64,000 nt of DNA from Pseudoips prasinana (lineage: Eukaryota > Arthropoda > Insecta > Lepidoptera > Nolidae): positions 1,699,001-1,763,000 of the forward strand of contig OX621246.1 of assembly GCA_951640165.1 (NCBI GenBank), given 5' to 3'. Below, piece after piece: positions 1 to 10,226 of the stretch (within the stretch, counting starts at the first letter, position 1; the number at the start of each line of letters is the position of its first letter). The notes under the pieces were generated by a model. The model was not told the origin of the DNA and ran no database searches. It worked only from the letters and a program-made list of their open reading frames with translations. A program made the position numbers and the translations under genes.

Positions 1-37
1 GCTCTCGTATTACACCTATTATACACAGTAAAATTCG

Positions 38-378
38 ACTGACTCTTTGGTCTAGATAGTGAGGTCCTGGGTTCAAATCTCGGGACGCGTCAATAAGTGA
101 TTTTGGGATGTTTCTTTAACAGAAATTTCTCAGCATCAGCCCGAAGTCTAGGGAGTGTGCGGTATTTACTCCGCTGTGCCTCTGATATCACGTGTAGCCG
201 TCGATCCTGTTCGTGACCTCTTTCCGGTCGTGTTGCTAGTCATCCCATAGAATTACGAAAGTGATGGAATAGAAAGTTCTCCTGTATTTGCACACAGACT
301 TATGCACTGTAATATGTCCCGCGCAGACAGTCCCCGTTGCCACCCCGTGGCTGAAATTCAATTAGGAGGACATTATCT
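38..378 (+). repeat. SINE-D copy (tRNA-headed), degenerate
   Basis: The tRNA-like head holds TTGGTCTAG (A-box region) and GGGTTCAAATC (B box). The body matches the fuller copy at 21324 (TGATTTTGGGA, CCGGTCGTGT, GCACTGTAATATGTCCCGC). The sequence between A and B boxes is shortened. Transcription would be by RNA polymerase III if the copy were active. The copy is diverged and probably old. Confidence 0.7.
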
Positions 379-480
379 TTGTACCCTAAATCGAATTGAT
401 AACCTCCACTTTTTTAAACGTTGGTTAAAAGTACTTGAGTTACATGTGTATAATATGTAACTTTTTTTTAAATAAGTAAC

Positions 481-820
481 TATTTTAGGAGGCAATGTAT
501 AAGATTCTAAACAAACTTCCCAATGATATTAGAGAATTGTCTGCGAATAAGTTTAAAAGAATTATTAAAGCCAAATTGTGTAGCAGGGCATATTACAAAA
601 TTTTTGATTATTTAAGTGACAAAAGTGCTTGGGATTGAGTTGTTCTGAGGCAACGCACATGATTGTTATTAATCTTAAGTATATTTTATTTTAAAAAAAG
701 GATTCCTACTGAGTTTTCTGGCAGTGTTTCTCAGTAGCTGCACGGTAGGGTAAAAAAATGACGATTCCACATAAATGTAATTTTTTTACGGAATAAATGA
801 TTTTTGACTTTGACTTTGTG
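481..820 (+). mobile_element. LINE-J2 3' end, 5'-truncated non-LTR retrotransposon
   Basis: An open C-terminal peptide of 47 residues (495-638, starting MYKILNKLPNDIRELSANKF) is followed by a 3' UTR with the motif GAGTTTTCTGGCAGTGTTTC and a TTTGAC-type tail near 800-818. Related copies lie at 10227, 14826 (minus) and 16385. The peptide resembles the extreme C-terminus of jockey-like reverse-transcriptase polyproteins. Only the 3' end is present, as expected of incomplete reverse transcription. Confidence 0.65.
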
Positions 821-1023
821 AAACTTTACCATTACCGAGTTGTAAACCATCTTTGAGGACATTTTCGTCAAATGACGACCCGTACCTAACCCTTATCCTT
901 CAAAAGCTAATTCCATACTAAGAAAAGGTCTCATCCACTAATCCCCACGGTCTGCTAAGGTCTGTATAATAATACGTCTACTAATACCTCTTTGCTTGAA
1001 ATATAGCTTAGTAAAGTAATCCT

Positions 1024-1290
1024 TTTAGACGGTCACCGTAGCCTAGTTGGTAGTGCTCCTGCCTACGAAGCTGGTGGTCCTGGATTCGAATCCCGGTAAG
1101 TGCAAATATTTGTGTGATGAGCACGAATATTTGTTTCTGAGTCATGGATGTTTTTCTATGTATATAAGTATTTATCTATCTATATAAGTATATATATCGT
1201 CGCCCGGTACCCATAGTACAAGCTTTGCTTAGTTTGGGGCTAGGATGATCTGTGTGACATTGTCCCGAGATATTATTATTATTATTACTG
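1024..1290 (+). repeat. SINE-A copy, near full length
   Basis: The head contains TAGCCTAGTTGG (A box) and GATTCGAATCC (B box, GGTTCGAATCC in other copies). A unique body with ATGAGCACGAATATTTG follows, then a 3' domain CCATAGTACAAGC with GTGACATTGTCCC, and a TATTATT tail. The same family is at 19983, 61728, 62098 and 62806. Confidence 0.8.
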
Positions 1291-1420
1291 ACTGGCTGGC
1301 TAGCCTCTTGGTCCAGTGATTAGTTACGTTGACTGCTAAGCCAGAAATCGTGGATCCCCATCCAGCTCACATATAGTCGTCCAGGGATCGAACCCGCAAT
1401 CAACAGGCTAATATATGTTC
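1291..1420 (+). repeat. Degraded tRNA-headed SINE fragments
   Basis: GGCTAGCCTCTTGGTCCAGTG with CTGCTAAGCCAGAAATCGTGG resembles the SINE-B head at 59497. GGGATCGAACCCG at 1388 looks like a B box on the opposite strand. Both are short and diverged. Confidence 0.4.
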
Positions 1421-1436
1421 TGTGTAGATACAATAT

Positions 1437-2126
1437 ATTTAGGAACAAATAAAAACGTATTTATTGAAGAAAAGCTATTATAGTGTAGAAGTATTTATCA
1501 ATGACAAATGACTTATATAATGAACTGGTATGATATATTTACATATGATAATAATAATTATTATTATTAATCAATTTATTTCAGATTTTAATAATCCATA
1601 AGTACAAATAAAAATTAATTTCACAATACAATTAATCATAAAATACCAATAAATAAATTAAATCATGTATAATTGCGTTAGTAAAATCTTATAAACTATG
1701 TTAGTCAACACCCAACGTAAGAGGCATCCATTTGTGTTGGATTGGGCAATCCACACGAGTAACAATCATCTGCAGGATACTGTTGCTGCTACCTCTCACA
1801 CGCTGTAGTAAGGAGGCTACTTTCTAGCGTATAATTGCAGAAAAGCCGTCCGTCCGAGCCTCCACAAACAACCCAGACGCACTACAATAATAATGTAGTA
1901 TTTTAATTTGTAATTTTAGGTTTTAAAATTACAACACAATGTAATTTGTAATGAAATCAATGACTTATGACTGAAACGAAGCAAGAATTATTCCCTTTCT
2001 GGTTTTAAGAAAGTTGCGTTTACCTGAGTTTAGGCTACATTTTGACATTGTCAGCGTCTCTATTCTATAAGCAATATGGACGATTTTCGTAAAGTCAATG
2101 TATCTAAGGAGACGTCAACTATACAA
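1437..2126. other. AT-rich stretch without a gene
   Basis: It holds an AAT-type microsatellite near 1547-1571. TTATTTCAGATTTTAATAATCC at about 1578 resembles the reversed 3' end of a LINE (compare 13960). I see no conserved reading frame. GC content rises near 1690-1880 without a recognisable feature. Confidence 0.4.
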
Positions 2127-2441
2127 TCTATACCTACATATTATAAAATCGTAGATAAGTCAAAACTGTACATTGAATATTTTTTTAAAAGGATACTTGG
2201 GACGTGATCTACAGTCGATATCGAAGCCAAAAATATAGTTTTAGAATTTTTGTCTGTTTATCTGTATGTATGTCCGGGCTAAACTCAAAAATTACTGCAT
2301 GGATTTACTTAAAATTTTGCATGAATATTACTAAGAGGTCGGGTCAACATATAGGCTACATATTATCACGCTATCACTTACGGGGGAGGAGCTGTGACCA
2401 TTTATAAACTTTAACGCGGGTGAAACCGCGGGGCACAGAAG
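2127..2441 (+). mobile_element. Non-autonomous Helitron, 3' terminus lost
   Basis: It begins TCTATAC after an A, carries the family body (AAAACTGTACATTGAATATT, ATGTCCGGGCTAAACTC) and keeps the 3' hairpin ACGCGGGTGAAACCGCG. The terminal CTAG reads CAGAAGG, so the end has mutated. The mini-ORF inside is not conserved in sister copies and is not a gene. Confidence 0.75.
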
Positions 2442-2466
2442 GTAAAGAAATATTAGACTTAGTATC

Positions 2467-2910
2467 TTAATAAAGTAAGAGTATTTGAAGAGACAATCTC
2501 ACATAACACTCCTCGTATAATAATGTTTGCCTCCTGCGGTCGACTAACGGGTTCGATTCTCGCTCACGAGTATTCGTTACAGTAACGTGATATTTGTGTT
2601 TTTTGTTTGTATCTTTGTGTAACTGTCGCGTAGCCGGGCCGGGCCGCTCGCTGTGACATTGGGGTGGTCTGGCCGTCAGATATCGCAGCGACTTGTAACC
2701 AACAACTGGTGGAAGCAAGCCTTTTACTTTTGTACGTAAACAGCCTTTGTTGTAGGCCAGGAACTGTAGGAGTACAATGTGATATCGAAAGGGTGGTCCT
2801 ATCGATTGCTGTGATTTGAGAGAATTGTTGTAAATTTGTTTAAATATTGCTAGAGCAAGCTGTTGCAATAAAACATGAAGACAAATAAATTCTTGCAACA
2901 TTGGCTGGCG
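2467..2910. other. Unclassified GC-rich stretch, possible tRNA-derived head
   Basis: GGGTTCGATTCTCG at 2549 looks like a B box, but no convincing A box or tail is seen. A 144-codon minus-strand frame runs through it, but its translation has no domain I recognise and overlaps the B-box-like repeat. I do not call a gene. Confidence 0.3.
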
Positions 2911-2959
2911 CCGTAAGAGCGTGCGTTTATGTGTAACTAAGATTTAAGTTATATAATAA

Positions 2960-3142
2960 TAATAATATCCTGGGACATTATTTACACACGGCCATCTGAT
3001 CCCAAACTAAGCAGCGCTTGTACTATGGAAAACAGATAACTGATATACTACATATACTAATTTTCTTTTGTAAAAAGGTACATACTTATATAGATAATTA
3101 CACCCAGACTCAGGACAAACAGACATGTTCATGCGTACTGTG
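2960..3142 (-). repeat. SINE-B 3' part
   Basis: Reads on the reverse strand: the tail AATAATAATATCCTGGGACATT, then GCCATCTGATCCCAAACTAAGCAG and the body GACTCAGGACAAACAGACATG. It lacks the tRNA head. A diverged repeat unit follows at once. Confidence 0.65.
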
Positions 3143-3503
3143 GCAACCAAACATACCTATTTCAATATTGGGATGCTAGTATATATTAGATAATACTTTA
3201 GTACAACGAAAACATTTTTTATTCAATTAAAAAATAACGTGGGACAACTTACACACTGCCATCTGATCCTAAACTAGGCAGTACTGCAACCAGACAGACA
3301 AAAAATACTTATTCAAATATTGCGGTGCAAGTATATAATTAGCTAATAATTTGGCACAACGAAAACATTTTTTAATTTTTATTAAATTATCATCATCATC
3401 AATTATCATCAGTATAGTACTGATGCAACCAGACAGACAAAAACTACAAGTGCAAGTATATAATTAGCTAATAAATTGGAACAACAAAAACATATTTTTT
3501 TTT
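3143..3503. repeat. Three spaced copies of an 80-90 bp unit mixed with SINE-B fragments
   Basis: Units near 3143-3222, 3287-3375 and 3425-3503 share CAACCAGACAGACAAA, GCAAGTATATAATTAGCTAA and AACGAAAACATTTTTT. Each follows a piece of SINE-B 3' domain or a GTACTG motif. It looks like partial local duplication rather than three insertions. Confidence 0.5.
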
Positions 3504-3517
3504 TAGTAAATTTAAAA

Positions 3518-3768
3518 ATATCTTGGGAGAACTAACACACTCCCATCTGATCCCAAACGAGGCAGAGCCCGTACTATGGCAACCAGACAATGGAAATAAG
3601 AGTTACATATTTCTAAATACATACATAGGTACATATTATAGATATGTAAATTACACACAGAACAAACAATCGTGCTCATCACAGAAAGATTTGTCGTGGT
3701 TGGGCATCGAACCCACGACTTCTGACTTACCAATCAGAGTAACTAACCACTAAACGAACAAGCCAGTA
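3518..3768 (-). repeat. SINE-B copy, near full length
   Basis: On the reverse strand the B box is TGGGTTCGATGCCC, with a head region TTAGTGGTTAGTTACTC. The 3' domain reads CTCCCATCTGATCCC, and the tail is at the left end. The short frames on both strands here are shadows of the SINE. Confidence 0.7.
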
Positions 3769-3976
3769 TAAAGGAGCTTATGACATGCACATTTTTAGAA
3801 GGCTTAAATACCAAAACGCCAATGTCACCTTAAAAATACGAAATACCGAGAATTTCCCGTCAGGGCTTATAAATACCCAGGACTCAGGATTAAGTCGTCA
3901 TCAGCTTAGGCCGTCATATCGCTAGCACCTATCTGCCACACCACTTCACAAAAAGGATTAATACACTACTCAGGTA

Positions 3977-4423
3977 CACACGGCTACATATCAAGCTATA
4001 CATTTCCAGTGTAAGCTGATCTCGCGTTGTATGGGATTTCCATACAACGAGGGGTCAGCTTATATTGGAAACTAGCTGTGCCCCGCGGTTTTACCCGCGT
4101 TAAATTTTATACATTATCACAGCTCCTCTCCCGTAGGTGATAGCGTGATAATATGTAGCTTGTATGTTGACCCGACCTCTTAGTAATATTCATTCAAAAT
4201 TGAAGTAAATCCATGCAGTACTTTTTGAGTTTATCCCGGACATACATACAGACAAACAGACACACAGACAAAAATTCTAAAAACTATATTTTTGGCTTCG
4301 ATATCGATTGCAGATCACGCCTCAAGTATGAAGGATACTTAAAAAATATTCAATGTACAGTTTTGACTTTCCTACGATTTTATTATATGTATAGATAGAT
4401 GTATAGCTTGATATGTAGCCATG
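3977..4423 (+). mobile_element. MITE-2 interrupted by a Helitron
   Basis: The element is flanked by TA (3975-3976 and 4424-4425). Its left end is CACACGGCTACATATCAAGC and its right end is the near-perfect inverse CTTGATATGTAGCCATG. Without the Helitron at 4072-4399 it is 119 bp and almost wholly palindromic. The second copy at 47621-47741 is uninterrupted. It is non-autonomous and its TA duplication suggests Tc1/mariner-like mobilisation. Confidence 0.8.
4072..4399 (-). mobile_element. Non-autonomous Helitron inside MITE-2
   Basis: It reads in reverse: CTAGCTGTGCCCC at the left is the inverse of the 3' end, next to the hairpin CGCGGTTTTACCCGCG, and TATGTATAGA lies near the right end. The host MITE resumes without loss or duplication (GGAAA then TGTATAGC), so insertion was exactly between A and T, as Helitrons do. 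Confidence 0.85.
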
Positions 4424-4750
4424 TACTCGTAAACTGAGGACATTCAAATTATTAAAATATGCACGTAAAATATAATCGTTCGTAGAATACTTTGATAGTT
4501 CAAGTGGAGATCGGATTTCTGATAAGAGAGGCAGGTGGTGGATGTGAGGATTATATATATTGTAGGTGTCCTTTCGGTTGGGTATTAATTTCTAGTGATG
4601 TTTTTTGAACCGACTACAAAATGGAGATCGTTATAATGTAGTCTGTGTTGTTGAGTTTGTTAAATATTGTTTTATTCCATAAAAAATACTTAGGGCCCAT
4701 AGACATTTTTTGCAACGCGACTGTGAAAGAATAAAGTTGAATTCCACCTC
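4424..4750. other. No feature recognised
   Basis: Single-copy-looking AT-rich DNA. I see no conserved frame or repeat, apart from GAACCGACTACAAA near 4608, a motif that is common in repeats. Confidence 0.3.
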
Positions 4751-4799
4751 TCTGGGAAACAGGTGTGAGTCATATATTGACTCACACATGTTTCCCAGA
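4751..4799. repeat. Short-loop palindrome
   Basis: Arms of 22 bp (4751-4772 and 4778-4799) pair with one mismatch around the 5-base loop TATAT. Transcribed, it would form a stable hairpin. No flanking duplication is seen. Confidence 0.8.
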
Positions 4800-4884
4800 A
4801 ATAAATGTTTCTTAAAAAAAAAAGATTTCTATTATGTTTGAGAATCAGACTCAGAACAACTAGGTACTTATTGGTCAAATACAT

Positions 4885-4952
4885 TCTTGTCCTGGAATTG
4901 ATTCCGGGACAACGAGCTACTGTTTTAACTGCTCTGCCACAGGGGTAGCCTA
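4885..4952 (-). repeat. tRNA-like SINE head, isolated
   Basis: Reverse strand: GGAATCAATTCC in B-box position, and GTGGCAGAGCAGTTAAAAC upstream of it in A-box position. The rest of the SINE is not recognisable. Confidence 0.4.
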
Positions 4953-5191
4953 AATTAAAACCCTATGCGCTTGATGGTACGATCTACGAGCCCTATAGGG
5001 CAAGCAGGGTTAAAGCATGTAGTCGTAGAGTATATATACTCGCCACTTACTCAGTTTCTCCAAATTTACAAGAAAATATTAAACTTCAGAAAACCTAGTT
5101 ACCAAATTACCTTATTATTGATTATTATTATATTATTAATGATTTATGTTTATTTAAATATTTCACAACGACTAAGTGATAAATGTTGGTA

Positions 5192-5435
5192 GATACTTGT
5201 CCTTCACGCCGTAGATCGTGGGTTCGATTTCTGCGCAGGACAGATATTTGGGTGCATGTTTGTTTGTCTTGAGTCTGAGTGTAATTATCTATATAAGTAT
5301 ATAAGTGTAGTTACAAAAGAAAATTAGTAAGTATAAGTAGTATTTCAGTTATCTGGTTTCCATAGTACAAGATCTGTTTAATTTGGGATCAGAAGGACGT
5401 GTGTGAACAATGTCCCAGGATATAATTGTTATAAA
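5192..5435 (+). repeat. SINE-B copy
   Basis: B box GTGGGTTCGATTTC at 5218, then the body GACAGATATTTGGGTGCATG, then the 3' domain GGTTTCCATAGTACAAG with AATGTCCCAGGATAT. The A-box half of the head is poorly preserved. Confidence 0.7.
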
Positions 5436-5490
5436 ACAGACCGCGTAGACGGACTGTGCCCACAAACATCCAAACATACAACCTTTCATA

Positions 5491-5792
5491 TCTATACATA
5501 TAATAAAATCGTAGGAAAGTCAAAACTGTACATTGAATATTTTTAAAAAGGATATGCAATCGAAGTCGAAGCCAAAAATATAGTTTTTAGAATTTTTGTC
5601 TGTGTGTCTGTTTGTCTGTATGTATGTCCGGAATAAACTCAAAAAGTACTGCATAAATTTACTTCAAATTTTGCATGAATATTACTAAGAGGTCGGGTCA
5701 ACATATAGGCTATTATCACGCTATCACCTACGGGGGAGGAGCTATGATAATTTATAAAATTTTACGCGGGTAAAACCGCGGGGCACAGCTAG
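5491..5792 (+). mobile_element. Non-autonomous Helitron, intact ends
   Basis: Starts TCTATACATATAATAAAATC after an A and ends with hairpin CGCGGGTAAAACCGCG, then GGGCACAGCTAG, before a T. It has no reading frame of note. Sister copies are at 27467, 39430 and 56370, with reverse copies at 4072 and 59638. Confidence 0.85.
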
Positions 5793-6203
5793 TTAATAAT
5801 ATTTGTATAATAGTAATAATAGAATATACCCCTATGGTAGTTTAAGTCTCTCCAACCTCTCCCAATCCCCAACATCGCATTAAGACGAGCGGTATTAACA
5901 ACAATTCATTATAATATCAGAAGCTTCCGAACTGATTAACGGAGCCGATATTAGGCGAACAATACAGCCATATATCTACCGCGGTTATTCGGCTAACGGT
6001 GGAGAGATTAACTCCTGTCTAACGCATATTTATGGCGGTCTGCCCGCATGCCTAAGCGTGGCTTGTTTTGGGATGCCAAATTATACCTGACAGGTTCTCT
6101 TCTCGTTAATAATAATGTCGTCTTTGCCGAATTTCGTTAGTCTCAAAGACTAACTTAAAATTTAGTCTAACTTAAAATTTACACATGATCCTTGACCTTG
6201 ATC
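5793..6203. other. No feature recognised
   Basis: Apparently single-copy sequence. TAACTTAAAATTTA occurs twice near 6145-6182 as a short direct repeat. No gene is supported. Confidence 0.3.
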
Positions 6204-6455
6204 TGCTGTGTGGTGACGGCGACAAATATCAGAATCAGAATATCATCACCCCATCTCATCCCGTGGGGGGCGTAGAAGTCGACCCGAGGGAATATCTACC
6301 AGAGGATGGGCAGCAGCGTCTCTCTGAGTACTATGACCATCTTACTGCGATCGCCAACCCGCCTGCCAAGCGTGGCGATTATGGCATATCCCCCAAGACG
6401 ATTCTTGAGGGAGGCTTATCCAGCTGTGGACTTATTCAGCTGTAATGATGATGAC
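6204..6455 (+). mobile_element. RTE-like LINE 3' fragment
   Basis: Shares CATCTCATCCCGTGGG, CAAGCGTGGCGATTATGGC and an ATGATGATG tail with copies at 7165, 8145, 29592 and 56725. Trinucleotide tails and 5' truncation are typical of RTE-type elements. The 86-codon frame over it is part of this repeat. Confidence 0.55.
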
Positions 6456-6460
6456 CCTTG

Positions 6461-6668
6461 ACAATAACTTAATTTAAGTTAGTTAAATATCGTTACTGTT
6501 ATAAAATAAATCTTATTGTAAATTATTTCCTACAATCCGTGTACCCAAATATCTATATGTACCTAGAAATAATTATAAATCAATTATATATTGCTACAAA
6601 AATGTTCTGACTATTTACAAGCGCTTTTTTAAAGTCTACGTGAATAAAAACCTTTTTTATTTTTATTT
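6461..6668 (+). mobile_element. LINE-J1 3' end
   Basis: Carries the family 3' UTR: CTTGACAATAACTTAATTTA, AATCCGTGTACCCAAATATC and the terminus TTAAAGTCTACGTGAATAAA before a T-rich end. AATAAA is the poly(A) signal. It lies head-to-tail behind the RTE fragment. Confidence 0.65.
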
Positions 6669-6671
6669 ATT

Positions 6672-6984
6672 TAACCATCTGCGCGGGACATATTATAGTG
6701 CATAAGTGTGTGCGCAAACACAGGGGCACTTTTATTCCACCACTCTCATGATCCGATGGAACGACTAGCAACATGTCCGGAAAGAGGTCAGGTACAGGGG
6801 TAGGCTTAACGTGCTCCCAGAGGCACAGGGGTGTAATACCGCCAACTCCTAAACTTCGAACTGAGAATTATTTTATTACATAAAAATCCTTAAATCACTT
6901 TTTGGCCCGCCCTGGGATTTGAATCCAGGACCTTATTATATATATATATGAATACGCTACCGCTTAACCAAGGAGATATTCTCT
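6672..6984 (-). repeat. SINE-D copy
   Basis: Reverse strand: B box TGGATTCAAATCCC, A-box region CTTGGTTAAGCGGTAGCG, and body with CCGGACATGTTGC and GCACTATAATATGTCCCGCG. It has a short TA run in the anticodon region. Confidence 0.75.
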
Positions 6985-6994
6985 CTTATATGTA

Positions 6995-7129
6995 CAGACG
7001 CCAGCACATCCAGCTACCCCAATCTGTCAAATTTCGTTTATAGATTTTCAACTTTATCACATAAACATAAGGTTCACTTTCAATTGAGGAAATTTGACAG
7101 ATTTGGGTAGCTTGTTGTGCTGGCGTCTG
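6995..7129 (+). mobile_element. MITE-1, complete
   Basis: 135 bp, bounded by TA on both sides (6993 and 7130), with ends CAGACGCCAGCACATC and its inverse. The inner arms AATCTGTCAAATTTC and GAAATTTGACAGATT make it nearly palindromic. It is non-coding. Six more copies or pieces are in the window. Confidence 0.85.
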
Positions 7130-7164
7130 TACATAAAGCCTTTATAGCAACTTTAGTTATGATA

Positions 7165-7390
7165 ATACCATTGACCATATCAGCCGAAAGTAGTCAAAGG
7201 CCTCCCAGAGGATATCCTCTAAGGAATTGCGTCAATAATTTGGGGGATATGCCATAAGCATTTGGCAGACTGATTGTCAGTCGCAGTATGTCGGTCATAG
7301 TACTCAGAGAGATGCTGTTGGTCGTTATCTGGTAGACATTCCTTTGGGACAACTTCTACGCCCCCACAAGATGCTATTTCAAACCTTGAT
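7165..7390 (-). mobile_element. RTE-like LINE 3' fragment, diverged
   Basis: Begins with ATATCAGCCGAAAG and contains GGGGGATATGCCATAA and AACTTCTACGCCCC, matching the copy at 8145 in the same orientation. The coding end is at the right. Confidence 0.55.
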
Positions 7391-7969
7391 TATATAATAA
7401 CAAAAACCAAGTAATGGAATCAGGCGTTACTTTGCGGAAATCCATAACAATCAAAATCTCAGTCTCCTTGGAGCACTCGACGAGTTAGCAGCCCTTGAGA
7501 AAGGTCCGTGGAGGACTGAAACACGTGTTGGGTATCGTACTGGCGCATGTAATTTGCTTTTTTATTGTCCTTCTTGCATGTGCACATTTATGCGGGCGGG
7601 AGGGCGGTGCAAATTGCATCCCGGCATGATTAAACTGACAATTAGCGGAATTAACACTACATATTGAATTTGTATTTTGATTAACAAAAACCAATTAAAT
7701 AACAATTGCCCTTTTTCTCTCCACATGAGGCTTCCACTACTTTACCAGACATTAGATATGAGCATGAGCTCAGAGCTCCAGCATAGGCAAATATTAATAC
7801 ATGCTAAGTAGCCGCGCCGGAAGGCACACCCTAAAGGGTTTGAACCTTGACGAATAAATTACCGTCGGCGGCGACTTAAAGGCAGTCATTTACACGTAGA
7901 TATTTAAATGTTTAACTTGATATTAAGCTTATAGTTTTGGATTGTATGATTAATGGTTATGAATTATGG
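7391..7969. other. No gene recognised
   Basis: Apparently single-copy. A GC-rich patch near 7575-7625 includes GCGGGCGGGAGGGCGG. No coherent coding frame or repeat is seen. Confidence 0.3.
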
Positions 7970-8075
7970 ATTGATATCCTCTTTGGTCGAGCGGTAGGGT
8001 TTACAACCGCGGATAATTAGGTCCTGGGTTCAAATCCCGGATCAGGTCAAAAAGAGATTTTGGAAAATTCCGTGA
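7970..8075 (+). repeat. SINE-D head, 3'-truncated
   Basis: TTGGTCGAGCGGTAGGG (A box) and GGGTTCAAATCCCGG (B box), followed by AGAGATTTTGGA. The copy stops before the body. Confidence 0.7.
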
Positions 8076-8144
8076 AGAAAAAATTATGAAGGTGGCGTAA
8101 AAACAACTCCTTACCTCGGAAAGCACGTAAAGCCTTCCAGCCAA

Positions 8145-8398
8145 ATATCATCATCATCAAGTCAGCCAAAGTACGTCCACTGCTGGACAGAAGCCTCCCC
8201 AAAGAAGGGGGGGATATGCCATAATCGCCACGCTTGGCAAACAGGTTGGCGATCGCAGTTTGATGGTCATAGTTCACAGAAAAACGCTGCTGACTGTTCT
8301 TTGGTAGGTATTTCTTCGGGCGATTTCTACGCCTCCCACGGGATGAGATGGGGTGATTATATTCTGTGCCGTCACCACACAGCCGTCCAGCCAAATAT
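8145..8398 (-). mobile_element. RTE-like LINE 3' fragment
   Basis: Reverse orientation: CATCATCATC tail, then GTACGTCCACTGCTGGACA, GGCGATCGCAGTTTGATGG and CACGGGATGAGATGG. The 115-codon minus frame covers it and is not conserved among copies as a separate gene. Confidence 0.6.
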
Positions 8399-9334
8399 AA
8401 CTACAAACTAAGCTATCTCATCGAAAGTAACCACTGCATTCAGCCGGTAATTTCTTAGTCTCTGTGCTTCGGACGGTACGTAAAGAGTTCCTTTGGGTAT
8501 TACGTAGAACCAAAGTGAAAGATCAAGACAAAGAGTAGGGGTTCAAACCGTAAATGGGCACATGGGGGTTGATTTGCTGTTATACCCAAAGAACCGCTTC
8601 ACCCAAAGGAGCGATTAATTTCCGTGCTTCGCCTGGATTGATTGATATAATACTCTTTAATGCGTCTTGCACTGCATGTAAATTAAAATAAATAAATTAA
8701 ATTCCACATAAATGTAACATTTTAACGGAATGTATTTATTTTGAATTTGAATTTATGGGTCGACGGCTTAGACCGATCGGACGCAGAAGCCGTCTAGTCG
8801 AGTATAAAATAATTATTATTCGAATTTAGAATTAAATCCATAAACAAATAGAATGCAATAATTAAGTTTGGAACTCTCAACAAAAACGTTACATTAGTCC
8901 AAAATAGATGTAACCCCAACAATTAAGTGCTATTAAAATTGTAACAAATCATATTTAACTAGTCCGCGCACCGGGCGCTGCGCGCAATAACTCTCGGAAG
9001 GAACACAGCGCTAATGGCTTATTGAAACCATATTGTACGTGAATAACGAGCGAGCTCCAAGTGGCTGGAACCGGTTATATCCGGAACCCGATTTACAAGG
9101 ATTTAACATCTGTATCTTTAATCCTGCGGCTTTTGATAAATATCGAACATACGCATAAAGGGAGACTTTTTGTCTTCCATTTTGTTTGGAGATTAAGTAG
9201 ACAAAAACATTTTGGGTTCTATGTTTCTCGAGGAATTTTATAAATAGTAAAATTTATGACTACCCTGGAAGAAGGTCTCGCACGCACGCACTATATAGCA
9301 CGTTGTCACTTTACTTCTAATTACTAAGATAATA
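8399..9334. other. Mostly unassigned; LINE-J2 tail at 8690-8756
   Basis: ATTCCACATAAATGTAAC with TTGAATTTGAATTT at 8700-8756 is the J2 3' terminus. The rest shows no gene. The 60-codon frame near 9061 has no recognisable domain. Confidence 0.35.
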
Positions 9335-9479
9335 ATATCCTGGGACACAATTCACAAACGGCCATCTGATCCCTAAATAAGCAGAGCTTGTACTAAGGAA
9401 ATTAGATAACTGATACCTACACAACTTTTCTTATGTAAATACACACTTATATAGATAATTAAACCCAGATACAAGTCAT
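9335..9479 (-). repeat. SINE-B 3' part
   Basis: Reverse strand: ATAATATCCTGGGACAC, GGCCATCTGATCCCTAAAT and TAGATAATTAAACCCAG. The head is missing. Confidence 0.6.
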
Positions 9480-9980
9480 AAACAAGCCAGATACATGTCC
9501 TATGGAATTCTTCTCTGGGGTAGCACTGCGGACATTAACACCATATTTGTATTGCAGAAAAGAGCTGTAAGAGCCATGTATAAACTTGGTCCGCGAGTAT
9601 CTTTCCCTTGTATCTTTTTACTCGATCGTACTGACGCCAGCACATACAGCTACCTCAATCTGGCAAATTTCTTTTATAGATTTTCAACTTTATCACATAC
9701 GCATAAGGTTCACTTTCAATTGGGGAAATTTGACAGTATTGGGTAGGCTGATGTGCAAGAGAAAAGTTTAAAGAGATTAACATTCTGACTATAGCATATC
9801 AGTATATATATATGACTGCATGTATGTGCATAAAAATAAAGACTCCATCTGTAAAAAGACTGATACTCATAACATAAATACTTGATATAACCTATATAAG
9901 CATAACCTTGTGTTACCATTACATACAAAATAAGTAACTATAGTAGTAAAAATATAGCTAAAATTTAGATAATTAAACCT
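9480..9980 (+). pseudogene. LINE-J1 reverse-transcriptase C-terminal fragment, split by MITE-1
   Basis: The frame at 9495 reads SYGILLWGSTADINTIFVLQ and then KRAVRAMYKLG. This is the region after the palm of jockey-type reverse transcriptases, where SYGI.LWG and QKRA.R are usual. MITE-1 (about 9631-9757) interrupts it, and the frame resumes near 9762 with EKFKEINILTIA before decaying. The LINE-J1 3' UTR follows at 9985. This is a dead 5'-truncated copy. It also shows what kind of protein the J1 3' ends in this window belong to. Confidence 0.6.
9631..9757 (+). mobile_element. MITE-1, right end eroded
   Basis: CTGACGCCAGCACATACAGC after TA, inner arm AATCTGGCAAATTTC, and ATTGGGGAAATTTGACAG near the right. 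The right terminal repeat ends at GATGTGC and the last bases are lost. Confidence 0.7.
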
Positions 9981-9984
9981 ACAC

Positions 9985-10226
9985 ATGATCCTTGACAATA
10001 ACTTAATTTAAGTTAGCTAAATATCGTTACTGTTATAAAATAAATCTTATTGTAAATTATTTCCTACAATCCGTGTACCTAAATATGTATATGTACCTAG
10101 AAATAATTATAAATTAATATATATTACTGCGAACATGTTCTGATTATTTACAAGCGCTTTTTTAAAGTCTACGTGAATAAAAACCTTTTTTATTTTATTC
10201 ATTATTATTTATTTTATTTTAACTCT
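9985..10226 (+). mobile_element. LINE-J1 3' UTR
   Basis: Near-identical to 6461-6668 (CCTTGACAATAACTTAATTT to GTCTACGTGAATAAAAACC). It continues the decayed reverse-transcriptase fragment upstream. Confidence 0.65.

Noticed and set aside
2467..2901. 144-codon minus-strand frame
   Set aside because: No recognisable motif, and it overlaps a B-box-like repeat; likely chance.
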